A stretch of 34,694 bases of DNA from Deltaproteobacteria bacterium (GTDB lineage Bacteria; Myxococcota; B64-G9): NCBI GenBank assembly GCA_016935365.1, contig JAFGRB010000054.1, positions 1 through 34,694 on the forward strand. The letters run 5' to 3'. The notes under the pieces were generated by a model. It ran no database searches. It was not told the DNA's origin and saw nothing but the letters and a program-made list of their open reading frames with translations. Both the position numbers and the translations under genes were made by a program. Shown here one piece after another: positions 1-8,900 of the stretch (positions are counted from its first letter, which is position 1; each line of letters begins with the position of its first letter).

Positions 1-1512
1 TCGCAGCACCGCGAGTGCGACGGCTCGGGCGAGGTGGCGGTCTGCGGGGCGTGCCTTCCGGGCTATCACGAGGACGGCGGCGCCTGCGTGGAGGACGGCG
101 TCGAGATCGAGCTGAGCGTCCAGACGCCGGCCGACGCCCACGGCATGGTCGAGCTCTCCTTCTCGATCGCCGATCCGCTGTCGCGGCCTGCGGACGCCGT
201 CGTCTACTTCCGCGTCGGCGGGGGCGAGCTCGAGCCCGCCTCCCCGCCCCTCTCGGGCACTTCACCCTTGACGGGGCTCTCCACCTCGCCGCAGGGCACG
301 CAGCACGCTTTCACCTGGGCGACGGTGGCCGACCTGGGCAAGGGCTCCTGGCAGAGCGTCCGCGTCAGCGTGGAGGTTACCTCGCCCATTAGCGCGTCCG
401 CGGAGAGCGGACCCTTCGCCGTCGTCAACGGCACCTTTCTCCGGGCTCGCTCCCTGCTCGAGGACGGGCAGGCCCGCGACGCGGTCTTTTCCGACGTGGA
501 CGCCGACGGCGATCTCGATCTGGCCGTGGCCTGCGTCGGGCAGAGCCGTCTGCTCCTCAACGACGGCGGCGGCCAGTACGGCGCGGCGCCCGATGGCTGT
601 TTCCCCTCGCTGGAGGGCGAGGTGTTCTCGGTGGCGGCCGGCGATCTGGACGGTGACGCGGACCCCGACCTGGTCTTCGCCGTGGGCCGGCAGGCGAGCG
701 CGCCCGCCCGCAACCGCGTCTTCATCAACCGCGGAGACGGCTGCTTCGACGACGCCACCGAGACGGTCTTCCCGGACGTGGCCGATCAGAGCGAGAAGGT
801 CGTCCTGGTGGACATCGACGGCGACGGCGATCTGGACATCTGGGTGGTCAACTCGGGCTCCCAGCAGGACCGCCTGCACCGCAACGACGGGGGTGTGTTC
901 GCGGACATCACCGGCAGCGCGCTTCCGGCCGAGACGCTGATGGGAGCCGATGGCGCGGCCGTCGACCTCGACGGAGAGGGCGACCAGGACCTGGTCTTCG
1001 TCAACTTCATCACCAGCCAGGGCGTGCACCTGCTGCGCAACGCGGACGGGTCGTTCGCGGACGTGACAGACAGCTGGCTGCCCGGCGGGCAGCCGTCGCA
1101 GATGCTGATGGGCGTGAGCTCGCTCGACGCCGACGGAGACGACGACCTCGACCTGTACCTGGTCGACTCCCTGGCCCAGGACGTGCTGCTGATCAACGAC
1201 GGCAGCGGCGTGCTGCAGCCCGGCGGGAGCTTGCCCTCCGACGTGGGCATCGGCGGCTGGAAGGCGGCCGCTCTCGACGTCGATCTCGACGGGGATCAGG
1301 ACGTCTTCGTGGTGACGACCTCGGCCGCCGACATCTTGCTGCTCAACGACTCGCAGGCCCTGTTCGGCAAGGCCGATGCCGCGATCTTCTCCGGCGGGGC
1401 GACAGCCGCCAGAAACGTCGCCGTGGGCGACGCCGACGGCGACGGCGATCCCGATCTCTTTGTCGCGGTCGAGGGCGATCCCTCCATTCTTTGGATCAAC
1501 GCCGAGCAGTAG
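1..1512 (+). CDS. FG-GAP/VCBS-repeat secreted propeller protein (5' partial)
   Basis: The frame is open from base 1, so the start and any signal peptide lie outside the window; 503 residues are visible. The first 35 residues hold an EGF-like Cys cluster (CGACLPGYHEDGGAC), the next ~110 look like a beta-sandwich spacer, and the rest is seven repeats built on the calcium-binding pattern D-x-D-G-D-x-D-L (for example DVDADGDLDL, DIDGDGDLDI, DADGDGDPDL). Seven FG-GAP/VCBS repeats are what a single seven-bladed integrin-alpha-like propeller needs, so the C-terminal end is probably complete. Such proteins are normally exported and act in adhesion or ligand binding; no catalytic motif is seen. It converges on the abiE genes, with only 40 bp between stops and no obvious hairpin there. 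Family is clear; ligand and role are unknown. Confidence 0.88.
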   Translation, partial: SQHRECDGSGEVAVCGACLPGYHEDGGACVEDGVEIELSVQTPADAHGMVELSFSIADPLSRPADAVVYFRVGGGELEPASPPLSGTSPLTGLSTSPQGTQHAFTWATVADLGKGSWQSVRVSVEVTSPISASAESGPFAVVNGTFLRARSLLEDGQARDAVFSDVDADGDLDLAVACVGQSRLLLNDGGGQYGAAPDGCFPSLEGEVFSVAAGDLDGDADPDLVFAVGRQASAPARNRVFINRGDGCFDDATETVFPDVADQSEKVVLVDIDGDGDLDIWVVNSGSQQDRLHRNDGGVFADITGSALPAETLMGADGAAVDLDGEGDQDLVFVNFITSQGVHLLRNADGSFADVTDSWLPGGQPSQMLMGVSSLDADGDDDLDLYLVDSLAQDVLLINDGSGVLQPGGSLPSDVGIGGWKAAALDVDLDGDQDVFVVTTSAADILLLNDSQALFGKADAAIFSGGATAARNVAVGDADGDGDPDLFVAVEGDPSILWINAEQ

Positions 1513-1552
1513 GCGTCCATCGGGGCTGCGTCTGCCAGGCCAGCTCTGCGCG

Positions 1553-2321
1553 TCACAGCAACCCGGCTTTCTTTAAATGCCTTGCCAGGTGGCGCTCCAC
1601 GTCGTTGAAATGAGGAAGATCACCGGGCACGTGCTCGCCGAGCTCAGCCTCCCATCGCTTTTGGTACTCCCTGATTCGCTCGCGGTATCGATCGGCAAAC
1701 GAGTCGGGATCGAAACCGCGATGCCTAGCCTTTTGTCCGAACACATTGGCTGCTTCCTCAGGGTCTATCGCCACTTCCTCGAATAGCAGGTGGAGGTCAA
1801 ACAGATCGCGACATTGTAGACGCTGAAGCACACACCGCAGCTTCTCCCCGGCGACTTCCAATAAAGTGTAGACACGTACAGACAGGTCCTTGGGCAGATC
1901 GGGCCATCTTGGAATGAGTCCCCGGAGTTCGCTGTTGAAAACCAGCTCATCATCAGCCAGATCGAGCTTGATGGTTCTCTGCCGGCCGAGCGGGCCGGTG
2001 TAGGCAATGCGTGGAGGGTTGTCGCTGGTGAGGTGGAGGCTCTTGATGGATCCGCTTTGCGTCGCGCAGTCCTCGACCAATGGTCCCAAGGGCATCTTCG
2101 AGCGATCCGTCGACTACGGAGAAATCGAGGTCCGCCGAGTATCGATAGTCACCGAAGTAGCACAATCGCAATGCCGTGCCACCCTTAAAAACAAGTTCCG
2201 ATTCCTCGCCTTGTGCGGCAACTCCAGCCACGATGTGAGCCAACACATAGTCCCTCTCCACCGTTTTCGCCGCAACATCCTGCCGAGAGGCAAGACGTGT
2301 GATGTGGGCTCTGGTGATCAT
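1553..2321 (-). pseudogene. abiEii: AbiEii-type nucleotidyltransferase toxin, frameshifted
   Basis: Toxin of a type IV toxin-antitoxin pair (DUF1814/AbiEii nucleotidyltransferase family). The 5' part (ATG at 2321) carries the nucleotidyltransferase signature KGGTALRLCYFGDYRYSADL followed by DF (residues ~46-67). The 3' part, in the next frame, carries KLDLADDELV and the family's late motif RLQCRDLFDLHLL. The two frames join near 2080-2087, where the coding strand reads GATGCCCTTGGGACCATTGG. Removing one base from the GGG or CCC run gives a continuous DALGPLVEDC and a ~255-residue protein, a normal family length. As written, translation stops at 1953 after 122 residues and loses motifs III and IV. 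The ATG overlaps the abiEi stop as ATGA, so the two are translationally coupled. The lesion could be real decay, a sequencing or assembly error, or (least likely) recoding. Confidence 0.85.
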
Positions 2322-3121
2322 TGTCGGACAACATTGGCGAGCTCGGCGGGTGACTGCGCCCAGCGAACTCGCCATCTTGAATCCCTCCACACGGATGAAG
2401 TGCCGGAGCCTGGCTCGAGCTCCAGGTCTGCTACGGGAGGCTTCAGGGGAGCCAGTTTTCCGTCAAGACCCTCGACACCCATCGCATCGGCCACGGTTCC
2501 AATGCGGCGAAGGGCGGCTCCCCATCGCAGCTGTTCCGCATACAGGGTCAGGTTGCCAGGATTGATCTTGCTGGCTGCGGCCGCGATCGCTGCTGCCAGC
2601 ACCGCAGCACCCCCTGAGAGATCGGGACGGGCAGCCGCGTCCAGCAGGGTGCGCTCGAGGCCGGAAATCCAGGATGGGCCATGAGACACGGCACCTATCC
2701 GTATGACCTCCTCTGGCTCGAAGACGGTGCGCAGGGGTCTTCCAGACAGGTTTTTCACACGCATGCGTCTGGTGCTTGCCACGTAGATAGTACGCACCGG
2801 ATGGGCGACAAGGTCATGTTCGTCCAGGGCGGTCCGATAGGCCAGCCGGTGGGAATAACCGGAGAAGACGGGTGCCACGATGGTCGCCAGATCCTCGGCT
2901 GCGGCACGAGTCCCTAGCACGCCGAGCCTGCGGATCATGTAGTGCCCTCTCCTGACACGGTCGACAAAACCATGGGCCATCATGCGGCGAAGCAGGTTGG
3001 CAGTCGCAGAGGGCGATCGTCCGAGGCGCTGCTTCGCCTCTTCGAACGTGAAGTGAGTCGAGCCATCAGCTACCAGATCGTCTATTAGCCGAAGCCCCAA
3101 GCTATGTGAAATATCTTTCAT
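2318..3121 (-). CDS. abiEi: AbiEi-type antitoxin / autorepressor
   Basis: Antitoxin of the AbiE type IV pair, 267 residues from the ATG at 3121; an in-frame TTG at 3133 is an alternative start. The N-terminal ~60 residues form a winged helix-turn-helix (TFEEAKQRLGRSPSATANLL, then a wing ending GHYMI), as expected for the AbiEi_4-type domain that represses its own promoter. The remainder matches the AbiEi C-terminal domain in pattern (AYRTALDEHDL; SGLERTLLDAAARPDLSGG). In characterised systems this protein represses the operon and counteracts the toxin without stable binding. A consensus promoter and inverted repeats lie 30-85 bp upstream, which fits autoregulation. Base composition is visibly less GC-rich than the flanks, suggesting acquisition by transfer. 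The ribosome-binding site is weak with a ~23 nt leader. Confidence 0.87.
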   Translation of the reverse strand: MKDISHSLGLRLIDDLVADGSTHFTFEEAKQRLGRSPSATANLLRRMMAHGFVDRVRRGHYMIRRLGVLGTRAAAEDLATIVAPVFSGYSHRLAYRTALDEHDLVAHPVRTIYVASTRRMRVKNLSGRPLRTVFEPEEVIRIGAVSHGPSWISGLERTLLDAAARPDLSGGAAVLAAAIAAAASKINPGNLTLYAEQLRWGAALRRIGTVADAMGVEGLDGKLAPLKPPVADLELEPGSGTSSVWRDSRWRVRWAQSPAELANVVRQ

Positions 3122-3150
3122 CGCGTTCAGCAACGATATGAATTACTGCC

Positions 3151-3179
3151 ATCATGCCACATGAAAATTGTGTTGTCAA
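3151..3179 (-). promoter_or_regulatory. abiE promoter
   Basis: On the minus strand TTGACA (3179-3174) is a perfect -35 box, followed by a 17 bp spacer and CATGAT (3156-3151) as the -10 box (4/6). Transcription would begin near 3144, about 23 nt before the abiEi ATG at 3121. It is the best sigma-70-type match noticed in the window and sits in its most AT-rich stretch. Confidence 0.7.
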
Positions 3180-3207
3180 GTGGCAAATATTCATCAATTT
3201 GGTGAAT
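3155..3207 (-). promoter_or_regulatory. Candidate AbiEi operator inverted repeats
   Basis: Two inverted repeats flank or overlap the abiE promoter. The first is TGCCAC (3155-3160) and GTGGCA (3180-3185) with a 19 bp centre; one arm overlaps the -10 box and the other abuts the -35 box. The second is ATTCATC (3189-3195) and GGTGAAT (3201-3207), with one mismatch and a 5 bp centre, just upstream of the -35. AbiEi proteins are known to bind paired inverted repeats and repress their own operon, so the position is right. The second repeat could instead be a weak end-of-gene hairpin for the hexomutase ending at 3226, although no T-run follows. Confidence 0.5.
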
Positions 3208-3225
3208 AATCGCCTTAGAATAACC

Positions 3226-4584
3226 TTACGTACTGAGTGCAGCCCGGATCTTCTCCTCGATCTCGGCCGAGAGCCTCTCTGCCTCATCCTCGGTGGGCGC
3301 CTCGGCGAGGTAGCGCAGCACGGGCTCGGTGTTGGAGCGGCGGACGTGGATCCAGCTCTCGCCGAGGTCGACGTAGACGCCGTCGCGAAGATCCGGCTGC
3401 CGGTCCGCGTACGCGCGCCGCAGGGCCCGCAGCACCTCGACCGACCTGCCGGCCGGCACGGGCAGCTTGCGCTTGACGACGGCGTAGCGCGGGATCGACT
3501 CGCGAAGCGCAGACAGGCTTCGGCCGGTCTGCGCCATGCGCTCGAGCACCAGGGCCATGCCGATGAAGCTGTCCCGGCAGGGGTGGACCGCGGGCACGAT
3601 CACGCCGCCCGAGCTCTCCCCGCCCACCACGGCCCCCGACTCCCGCATCGACTTGACCACGTGGGTCTCGCCGGTCATCGCGAGCTGACACGCTGCGCCG
3701 AGGCGCTCGCAGATGCGCTGGATGGCCTTGGACGCCGACTGGTTCACGACCACCGGGCCCCGCTCGTGACGCTCGAGCACCTGCTCGACCGCCAGGGCCA
3801 CCGACAGGTCCTCGCCGATCGGCCGCCCGTGCTCGTCCACCACGGCCAGGCGGTCGGCGTCCGGATCCTGGGCGAAGCCGACCTGGCACTGCCCGTCCAC
3901 GACCGCCTCGCAGAGCGCGCCGATGTGCTGCGGGAGCGGCTCGGGATCGCGCTCGAAGACACCGTCCGGCCTCTCGAAAACGGCCCGCACCTCGCAGCCG
4001 AGCGACTCCAGAAAGCCGCGCGTGCAGGTGGCGCCCGCGCCGTTGCAGCAGTCCACGGCCACCCGGAATCGGGCCCGACGGACGGCCTCGGCGTCCACGT
4101 AGGCCAGCACCTTGCGGAGGTGCCCCTCGCAAGGAGAGGGGATCGCCTCCGCGGCCCGGATCGCCTCCTCGGGCACGCACGCGAAGTCGCCCTGGTGGTA
4201 GACGTCGAGGAACTCCTCGCAGCCCACAGCGTCCAGGAAGATCCCCCGGCGATCGGCGAACTTGAGCGCGTTGTAGGCCGCCGGGTTGTGGCTGGCAGTC
4301 ACCGCGATGCCGCCCGCGGCGCCGAGCTCCCGGACCAGGTGCAGCAGCGTCGGCGTGGGCACCACGCCGGCGCACAGGACCCTGCAGCCCGCGGCCTGCA
4401 GGCCGGCCACCACCGCGAGCTCGAGCATCCTGCCGGTCGGCCGGGTGTCGCGCCCGACCACCACGCTGCCAGCGCGGACGAAGAGCCCGAAGGCCTGGGC
4501 GAAGGAGCAGGCGATCCGGGGTCCGAGGGAGCCGCCCACCACGCCGCGCACACCTGAAACGCCCACCTTGAGCGCCTCGCGCAT
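3226..4584 (-). CDS. Phosphohexomutase (phosphoglucosamine/phosphomanno-mutase family), active type
   Basis: Alpha-D-phosphohexomutase of 452 residues, the usual length, interconverting a hexose 6-phosphate and 1-phosphate through a phosphoserine. All four active-site loops are present: TASHNP (96-101, catalytic Ser98), metal-binding DPDADR (240-245), sugar-binding GGESSGG (321-327) and phosphate-binding RRSNTEP (415-421). The N-terminus KVGVSGVRGVVG is the typical first-domain opening. The sugar (mannose, glucose or glucosamine) cannot be fixed from motifs; the sugar loop GESSG occurs in more than one subfamily. The ATG follows the stop of the upstream paralogue by one base (TGA-G-ATG), so the pair is translationally coupled. 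It could feed nucleotide-sugar or glycogen synthesis; a GT5 synthase lies ~9 kb away. Confidence 0.9.
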   Translation of the reverse strand: MREALKVGVSGVRGVVGGSLGPRIACSFAQAFGLFVRAGSVVVGRDTRPTGRMLELAVVAGLQAAGCRVLCAGVVPTPTLLHLVRELGAAGGIAVTASHNPAAYNALKFADRRGIFLDAVGCEEFLDVYHQGDFACVPEEAIRAAEAIPSPCEGHLRKVLAYVDAEAVRRARFRVAVDCCNGAGATCTRGFLESLGCEVRAVFERPDGVFERDPEPLPQHIGALCEAVVDGQCQVGFAQDPDADRLAVVDEHGRPIGEDLSVALAVEQVLERHERGPVVVNQSASKAIQRICERLGAACQLAMTGETHVVKSMRESGAVVGGESSGGVIVPAVHPCRDSFIGMALVLERMAQTGRSLSALRESIPRYAVVKRKLPVPAGRSVEVLRALRRAYADRQPDLRDGVYVDLGESWIHVRRSNTEPVLRYLAEAPTEDEAERLSAEIEEKIRAALST

Positions 4585-4585
4585 C

Positions 4586-5953
4586 TCAGATCTCCCTCTC
4601 CAGCAGGCGCAGGACCTCCAGGGCGCGCTGCTCGGCGAGCCGGGTGTCCCTCGACTCGGACAGCACCCTGAGCACCTGCTCGGTCCTCGACATGCGCGCG
4701 TGCACCCAGCCGTCCTGCCAGTCCACGCGGAGACCGTCCGTCATGTCGAGCCGACCCTGGGAGCCCGCGTAGTGCTCGGCGAGCGCATCCAGGGCCTGGT
4801 AGGCCTCGACCGAGCTGCACGCCAGGCTTCGCTTGACAATCGCATAGCGGGGCACGGCCTGCAGCAGCTCGGACGCCCGGCAAGGCCGAGCGGCCATGGC
4901 CTCGAGCACCAGGCCCATCATCAGAAAGCCGTCGAAGGCCCGGCTGAAGGCGGGCAGGGCCGCGCTGCCGCTGCCCTCCCCGGCCAGCACCGCGCCCTCG
5001 TCTGCCACCGCGGCCATGATCCACGCCTGGCCCACCTCGGTCTTGACCACCCTGGCCCCGCGGCACCGGGCGATCTCGTCCAGGCTCATCGTGGTGCAGG
5101 TATTGGTCACCAGCACGGGCTCGTCCCGACCGCGACATCGAGAGCCGAGCGCGTGATCGGCCACCACGGCGATGCCGTACTCCTCGGAGATCGGCTCGGC
5201 GGCCTCGGTCACAATGGACATCCGGCCCATGTCCGAGCTCAGCACGAAGCCCACGTCGCCCCCCGCGTGGCGAATGAGCGAGGCCATGGGCTCGGCGCTC
5301 CTGGGTCGCGGCTCCGGCTCGCGGGCCAGGTAGCCCGACTTGCGGGCGTTCATCGGCACGAGCTGCAGGCCGAGCGTGCGGGCGAAGGGCTCGAGGTAGT
5401 CGCAGCCCGCGCCGCCGACCGGATCGACGAGGACCGTGAGGCCCGCGCCGCGGATTCGCTCGACGTCGAGCTGCGCCTCCAGCGCCTTCCAGTAGGGCGC
5501 CTGGAAGTCGGCCGGAGCCGAGAGCGAGCCCATGCCGAGGAAGTCCCGCCGGATGAAGTCCCGGGCATGGAAGAAGTCCAGCACGGCCTCGCCGCCGACC
5601 GGGTCCAGGTAGGCCCCATCCGAGCCCACGAGGGTCACCGCGTTCCAGCCCATGCTGTTGTGACCGCCCGAGATGCACACGGCGCCCGCGGCGCCGAAGT
5701 GCGGCACGAGGAACTGCGCCACGGGCGTCGGGCAGATGCCCAGGTCCAGCACCTCGCAGCCCGCGCCGACAAGCGCGGAGCAGACCGCGGCCTGCAGCAT
5801 GGGGCTCGAGTGCCGCGTGTCGCGCGCCAGCAGCACCCGGTCGCCATCGACGTAGGTGGCGAAGGCGGAGGTGAAGTCGATCGCCAGCTGCGGCGAGAGG
5901 GACTCGCCCACGAAGCCCCGGATACCGAAAGGTGCGATGCGCAGACGTCTCAC
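4586..5953 (-). CDS. Phosphohexomutase paralogue with degenerate active site (probable pseudoenzyme)
   Basis: 455 residues, co-linear with the intact mutase transcribed after it: RIAPFGIRGFVGES at the start, RDTR at 44-47, and a C-terminal RMSRTEQVLRVL in place of RRSNTEPVLRYL. The catalytic loop reads SGGHNS (95-100), so Gly97 replaces the phosphoserine. The metal loop reads SSDMGR (239-244), keeping one of three Asp ligands. The sugar loop GEGSG (325-329) and the phosphate loop are largely kept. Family knowledge says loss of Ser and two Asp should abolish phosphotransfer, while ligand binding may survive. The frame is clean and full-length, so this is constrained divergence rather than decay. 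The start is a GTG at 5953, 16 bp after the stop of the propeller lipoprotein; no strong ribosome-binding site is seen. A regulatory or dimer-partner role for the active mutase is an inference. Confidence 0.85.
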   Translation of the reverse strand: MRRLRIAPFGIRGFVGESLSPQLAIDFTSAFATYVDGDRVLLARDTRHSSPMLQAAVCSALVGAGCEVLDLGICPTPVAQFLVPHFGAAGAVCISGGHNSMGWNAVTLVGSDGAYLDPVGGEAVLDFFHARDFIRRDFLGMGSLSAPADFQAPYWKALEAQLDVERIRGAGLTVLVDPVGGAGCDYLEPFARTLGLQLVPMNARKSGYLAREPEPRPRSAEPMASLIRHAGGDVGFVLSSDMGRMSIVTEAAEPISEEYGIAVVADHALGSRCRGRDEPVLVTNTCTTMSLDEIARCRGARVVKTEVGQAWIMAAVADEGAVLAGEGSGSAALPAFSRAFDGFLMMGLVLEAMAARPCRASELLQAVPRYAIVKRSLACSSVEAYQALDALAEHYAGSQGRLDMTDGLRVDWQDGWVHARMSRTEQVLRVLSESRDTRLAEQRALEVLRLLEREI

Positions 5954-5969
5954 GGTGATGACGATGGGC

Positions 5970-8900
5970 TCAGCGCTTCTCGAGGATGGTCCCGTAGCTG
6001 CCCACGGCGAAGATCCGCGAGCCCGCGCCCGAGATGCCCCTCAGCGTGGCCGGGCAGCCCGAGCTCTCCATACGCCAGCTGCTGCCGTTGAAGTGCAGGA
6101 TAGTGCCCCGGCTGCCCGAGATCCAGACCTCGTCACCCGGCGTTCGCCAGATGGAGCGCAGGCTGGCGGTTGCGCCGATGCTCACCGGTTCATAGTACGA
6201 TCCGTTGTACTCGTAGAGCGCACCGTTCGATCCCGCCAGGTACTCGCCCCCGATCGCCCACAGGTCTTCCGTGCCGATTGTGGTGGGGCTCCAGTCCAAG
6301 CCGTCCCAGTGGGAGATCTGCCCGGCCGCGCCCGCGACCAGGATCACGTCGGGGCTGTAGATCCGCACCGCGTTGAGATCGCTCGTGGTCAGGACATCGA
6401 CCTCGGACCAGGAGTCCAGGGCATTTCGCGAGAGCACCGACCCTCCCTCGCCGGCTGCGTAGACCAGCACGTCCGAGCCGTCGGTCCAGGCGTCGATATC
6501 CCGGAAGCCGGCCGCGATCCCGCCGGTGCTCTCCCGGTGCCAGCTCTGGCCGTTCCAGAACAGGATGGTCCCACCCTCGCCCGCGGCCCAGACCCGGCTC
6601 GCGTCCAGGGCGTCCACGCCGAACAGCGTCTCGCTCGCGCCGGTCGCGACCCTGGTCCAGGCGCTCCCGTCCCAGTGCAGGCAGAGCCCGCCATCTCCCA
6701 CCGCCCAGGCGTCGTCCTCGTCGATCACGATCACGTCGCGCAGATAGCCGCTCTCGCCGCGGCTGTATGGCTGCCAGACCTGCCCGTCGAAGCGCAGGAT
6801 CCTGCCGGATCCGCCCACGGCCCAGACATCGTCGCGGGCCAGGCCCGAGATGAAGCGGATGTCCTCGGCCTCGGCCTGCCACAGGTCCTTGGAGCCGTAC
6901 GGCGTCCAGCCCTGTCCGTCGTAGTGAATCAGCGTGAGATCGGCCCCGCCGGCCCAGACGTCGTCCGCAGCGCTCGCCCAGACCGCGTAGAGGTTCTTGG
7001 CCGTGCCGCTGCCGGCGGGCGCCCAGCCGGTGGCTGTCCTGTGCCTCAGCAGGCCGTTCTCGCCCACGGCCCATGCTTCCTCCCAGCTGATCGCCGTGAC
7101 CGACTGGAGGTTCCCCGAGGTGTGGCTGTCCTCGGTGTTCCACTGGCTCCCGTCCCAGAGGCGGATCGTCCCGTTCTCGCCCACGACCCAGACCCGTTCG
7201 GATGCCACACCGTCGACTGCCAGCAATCGGTTCGAGGTGTTGCTCGTCGTGCTGGCCCAGCTTCCGGTGAAATGCACGGCCATACCGCCCACACCCACGG
7301 CCCAGATGTCGTTCGCCGCGATGCCGCCCATGCCATAGTACCAGTTGCCACCAGCTGGATTTCCCACGGTGTGCCATCCGCTGCCCGTGTTATGCAGGAT
7401 GTTCCCGTCGCCTCCGACCGCCCAGAGATTGGACGCCGAAGCGCTCCAGATGCCGTAGATTGTGATCGTGACCGGTGAGGGTGTGCGGGTCCAGCCGCTG
7501 CCGTCGTAGTGCAGGATGGTCCCATTCCAGCCCGCGAACCAGACATCGTCCGCTGCCGCGGCCCAGATCGCCCCCAGATCGCTCCCCTGCGGGACGGGGT
7601 TGACCATGCACCAGTTGTCCGAGCTGCAGATCGGTGCCCAGCAGTCCATCTCGGTCCCGTCCACTCGGCCGTTGCAGTCGTTGTCCAGCCCGTCCGTGCA
7701 GCGCGCACCTCCCGGCGGCCACTCCCGCGTGCCCGGGTTCACATCCACCTGGTCGTCGTCGCAGTCGGTCCCGCCGCAGAGGTGGTCCGCGTAGCCGTCC
7801 ATGTCGGCATCCTTGGGCACGCCTCGGCAGGTGATCCCGCTGCAGCGGTCCTGCATTGTGCACGGATCGCCGTCGTTGCAGGTCGTGCCATCCGGCTCGG
7901 GCGTGTACGCGCAGCGCTGATCCGTGCAGGCGTCTATCGTGCAGTCGTTGTTGTCGTTGCAGTCCTCCGGCCCCTGACAGTCGAAGCAGTCGCCGTCGTC
8001 CGTATCGGTCAGGCCGTCGCAGTCGTCGTCCTGATCGTTCTCGCAGGTCTCGTCACCGGTGGGCCCCTCAGCGCCCTCTCGCGGCACGAGCAGGTAGTCG
8101 CAGCGGTTGAACTCCTCGTCGCAGGTGTCCACGGTGCAGAAGTCGCTGTCGTCGCAGTCTCGATCGCCCGTCGGCACGCACTCGCCGCTCGCGCAGCGGT
8201 CGCCGACCGTGCAGTAGAGGCCGTCGTCGCACGGGTAGTCATCCGGCCTCTCCATCGCGATGCAGCGCCGTTCGGTCTCGTTGCATACTCCCGCATGGCA
8301 GGCGTCCGCGAGCGCCGAGCAGTCTCGCTGCGCGTGATTGCAGTTGCCCTCCTGGCACTGGCCGTCCACGGTGCAGTAGAGATCGTCCTCGCACTCGGTC
8401 CCGTCCTCGACCAGCTCGACCACGCACGCGTTGTCCTCGCAGCGCTCGTCGGTGCAGGGGTTGTCGTCCTCGCAGTCGTCGTCGATCGTACAGGCCCCGC
8501 AGTTCGGATCGGCGCTGTCCGTCTTGCCGTCGCAGTCGTCGTCGACGCCGTTGATGCAGGTGCCGTTGCCGCGCGGCCCCTCGGCACCGGGGACCTCCAC
8601 CACGACATGCACGCAGTCCTGCTCGAGCTCGCTGCAGCTGTCCTGGGTGCAGGGATCGGGATCGGAGCAGTCCATGGCCGTGCCCTGACAGACGCCCGCC
8701 TGGCAGGCATCGTCCTCGGTGCAGAACTGGCCGTCGTCGCAGCCCGTGCCGTTCTCGCGCGGCTCCGTGCTGCACTCGCCCGTCTCCGGATCGCACACCC
8801 CCCGTAAGCACTCCGTGTCGTAGTCGCTGCAGTCGCGCTCCTGGCCCACGCAGACACCCTGGGCGCAAATGTCCCCCACGGTGCAGGGATTCTCGTCGTT

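Noticed and set aside
1553-2095. A separate gene starting at ATG 2095 downstream of a short AbiEii.
   Set aside because: It begins mid-domain, has no ribosome-binding site, and its first residues continue the AbiEii alignment after a one-base shift; it is the 3' half of the same gene.
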